From: Caulobacter sp. B11
GTDB lineage: Bacteria; Pseudomonadota; Alphaproteobacteria; Caulobacterales; Caulobacteraceae
DNA: 6,838 bases
Assembly: GCF_002737765.1 (NCBI RefSeq)
Contig: NZ_PEGG01000054.1
Location: forward strand, 1 to 6,838
Reading direction: 5' to 3'
In this document: positions 5,206 to 6,838 of the stretch, one piece after another
How the letters are laid out: every line of letters begins with the position of its first letter
How positions within the stretch are numbered: the stretch's first letter is position 1
Notes under the pieces: generated by a model
What the model was told of the DNA's origin: nothing
Seen by the model: the letters and a program-made list of their open reading frames with translations, nothing else
The model's database searches: none
Program-made: the position numbers and the translations under genes

Positions 5206-6838
5206 CTAAGGGTTGGCGGCTTCCAGGCCTTCCGCATCGCTCTGGGCGGTCCAGGCCAGCGCGGCGCGGTCCATGACCAGGGTCTTGTCCGACAGGGCGC
5301 TGGCCATCAAGCCCGGCGGCTTGGCCGGCGGCGGCGCGGCGCCGCGCGGCCAGCCTTCATGCAGTTCGACCGCCGTCACCTCGACCGCCCCCGGCCCGTC
5401 GGCGGTGAAGCTCAGCGTGACGCCGTTGGGATCGGGCGCATGGTACTGCAGGGTCGACCATTGGCCCGGCGCGCTGTCCAGCTTTAGCGGACGGCCATTG
5501 AGACGCGCCTCGTTGAGCGGGCCCGAGGGCTTGACCCGCACGGTCAGCACCTCGGCCCCGGGCGTTGGGGTGACGCGGATCAGCAGGCGGTCGCCCGCCT
5601 TCTGGATCACCAGCCCGGGGCCCTCGATCGGCACGTCGCGGGTCGGGGCCATCCAGACCGGATCGCGATAGAGCGGCGGATAGGGACGCTGCACGGGCTT
5701 GGCGCCGCCGTCTTCGAGGGTGACCCGGCTCCAGGCGTCCAGGCGACTGGCCGGCGCGACCCGCCAGGCCTCGCCTGTCGACAGGTCGGCCAGATGGCTG
5801 GCGCTGGTCAGGCGCGGCCGAACGGCTGTCCCATCCGACAGGAGGCCGTAGGCGATCAGGCCAACACCGAGACCCGCCGCCACGCCGGCGCTGATCTTCG
5901 CCCAGCGCGATCCGGCGAAATCATAGGCCAGCGGCAGCAGGGCCGGCGTTGCCAGCAGGGCGAAGACCGCCAGGATGGCCGGCTCGCCGAGACCCAGGCC
6001 CGCGAACACCCAGGCTCCCCAGGCGCCCAGTTGGGCGGTGACGAGGATGGCCGCCAGGGCGACAAATCCGGTCAGGACCATGGCGATGCGCCGGTCGCGC
6101 GTCCCGCCCACGGCGGTCACCAGGGCGCAGGTGAGGCTGGCGGCCAATAGGGGCCAGGCGAGCATCACCGATCCGCCGGGCGCCAAGGCCTGTACGGCGA
6201 CGGCCAGGACCAGCAGCACCAGCAGCGATCCCAACCACGCCCCCAGACGCCGACCCCGCGCCCGAGACAGGCCCAGGCCAGCGCGATGACCACGACCGCC
6301 AGGACCAGGCCCACGGGGTCGAACCCGCCGACGAGGCTGCACAGACCGCCGGCCGCCAGCGCCGCGACGCTGAGCCCGCGTCGGGTCCCGCCCCTGGCCT
6401 GCAGGATCAGGACGGCCAGGCAGACCCCGACCAACAGGGCGGCGGCGCCCAGCATCAGGCTGTTGAACTGGCCCAGCAGGGCGTAGAGGCGCTGCTGGTC
6501 GCCGGCCGCCATCAGTCGTCCGGCCAGATGCAACACCAAGGCCCCACTGGCGCCCATCAGCAGAAATCCGCCGGCGCCGCGCGCGATCTGGAAGCCGGTC
6601 ACGGCCTTGCCGCCCAGGGCGCGATAGCCCGAAAAGCCGATCATCAGGGCCGAAAGGATCAGCAGCGCCCAGCCCGCCCACACGGGATAGGCGACCAGGA
6701 CCAGGCCCAGCAGGTCGGAATAGATCAGGTTCGGCGTCCGCTCCGGCAAGGTCGCCGCCTGGGCTAGGGCCCGCACGGTCGGCAAGGCCTGGTCGCCCAG
6801 ATGTTGCAGGCTGCCCTGCTCCAGATGGTCGGGCGTGG
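5206..6838 (-). CDS. M28-family membrane metallopeptidase, C-terminal part, frameshifted
   Basis: The 3' part of a large gene whose start lies beyond the right edge. It enters as TPDHLEQGSLQHLGDQAL, matching the end of an M28 (aminopeptidase Y-type) zinc peptidase domain just after the usual YHT-type ligand site; the catalytic core is thus outside. Next comes a polytopic membrane region: in the first frame (6838-6240) helices at roughly 6716-6633, 6581-6516, 6473-6399, 6377-6327 and 6320-6264, then in the second frame (from 6240) about four or five more to about 5840. A 210-residue soluble, strand-rich domain follows, ending near PPPAKPPGLMAS. The two parts are in different frames and each alone is nonsense past the junction. 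Adding one base to the C run at 6240-6244 joins them as VWGAWLGSLL without loss. As given, translation of the first frame stops at 6165. Peptidases of this build (compare yeast Pff1) sit in membranes with the peptidase outside the cytoplasm. Sequencing error or real pseudogene cannot be told apart here. Confidence 0.78.
   Translation of the reverse strand, partial: HARPSGAGQPATSGRPGLADRAGPSPGGDLAGADAEPDLFRPAGPGPGRLSRVGGLGAADPFGPDDRLFGLSRPGRQGRDRLPDRARRRRISADGRQWGLGVASGRTTDGGRRPAAPLRPAGPVQQPDAGRRRPVGRGLPGRPDPAGQGRDPTRAQRRGAGGRRSVQPRRRVRPRGPGPGGRGHRAGLGLSRARGRRLGAWLGSLLVLLVLAVAVQALAPGGSVMLAWPLLAASLTCALVTAVGGTRDRRIAMVLTGFVALAAILVTAQLGAWGAWVFAGLGLGEPAILAVFALLATPALLPLAYDFAGSRWAKISAGVAAGLGVGLIAYGLLSDGTAVRPRLTSASHLADLSTGEAWRVAPASRLDAWSRVTLEDGGAKPVQRPYPPLYRDPVWMAPTRDVPIEGPGLVIQKAGDRLLIRVTPTPGAEVLTVRVKPSGPLNEARLNGRPLKLDSAPGQWSTLQYHAPDPNGVTLSFTADGPGAVEVTAVELHEGWPRGAAPPPAKPPGLMASALSDKTLVMDRAALAWTAQSDAEGLEAANP

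Noticed and set aside
6240..6245. Programmed -1 ribosomal frameshift in the M28 gene
   Set aside because: No canonical slippery heptamer and no known frameshifting in this peptidase family; an indel at the homopolymer is simpler.

Overview
The window looks like chromosomal DNA of a GC-rich alphaproteobacterium, most likely from the Caulobacterales (Caulobacter/Phenylobacterium-like). The reasons are strong GC bias at third codon positions in every gene, a DUF2385/TIGR02301-type periplasmic protein (a family known mainly from alphaproteobacteria), a Crp/Fnr regulator without FNR cysteines, and a large M28 peptidase with a polytopic membrane tail. No phage, transposon, CRISPR, rRNA or tRNA signature was seen. 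The taxonomic placement is inference from style and families, not a search result.

Layout. 1-98: tail of an unidentified + strand gene. 147-698 (-): RibD-C/DHFR-fold reductase with a GTG start. 699-855: divergent promoter region. 856-1638 (+): classical SDR oxidoreductase. 1639-1785: leader region holding two hairpins. 1786-1914 (+): a 42-residue hydrophobic small protein whose Shine-Dalgarno lies in the right arm of a long inverted repeat. 2006-2971 (+): FMN-dependent nitronate monooxygenase-family enzyme. 2977-3738 (-): Crp/Fnr-family regulator, ending 5 bases from the previous gene. 3739-3857: divergent region with two copies of an 8-base palindrome, one nested in a larger dyad. 3858-4397 (+): unknown multi-pass membrane protein. 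4411-4620 (-): 69-residue DUF2188-like protein. 4621-4765: divergent region with a perfect DnaA box and a promoter placed for a leaderless mRNA. 4766-5188 (+): secreted TIGR02301-like protein. 5206 to the right edge (-): membrane-anchored M28 metallopeptidase, 5' end outside the window and interrupted by an apparent one-base frameshift at a run of five C.

How the genes work together. SDR, small protein and nitronate monooxygenase are co-directional and could be one redox or detoxification operon, with the convergent Crp/Fnr gene as a possible regulator; this is inference from position only. The other genes alternate strand, each with its own promoter region and with very short convergent 3' gaps. 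I see no clear new multi-gene system. The most unusual signals are the hairpin that would cover the ribosome-binding site of the 42-residue protein, the paired palindromes near the regulator, the DnaA box, the leaderless promoter and the peptidase frameshift.
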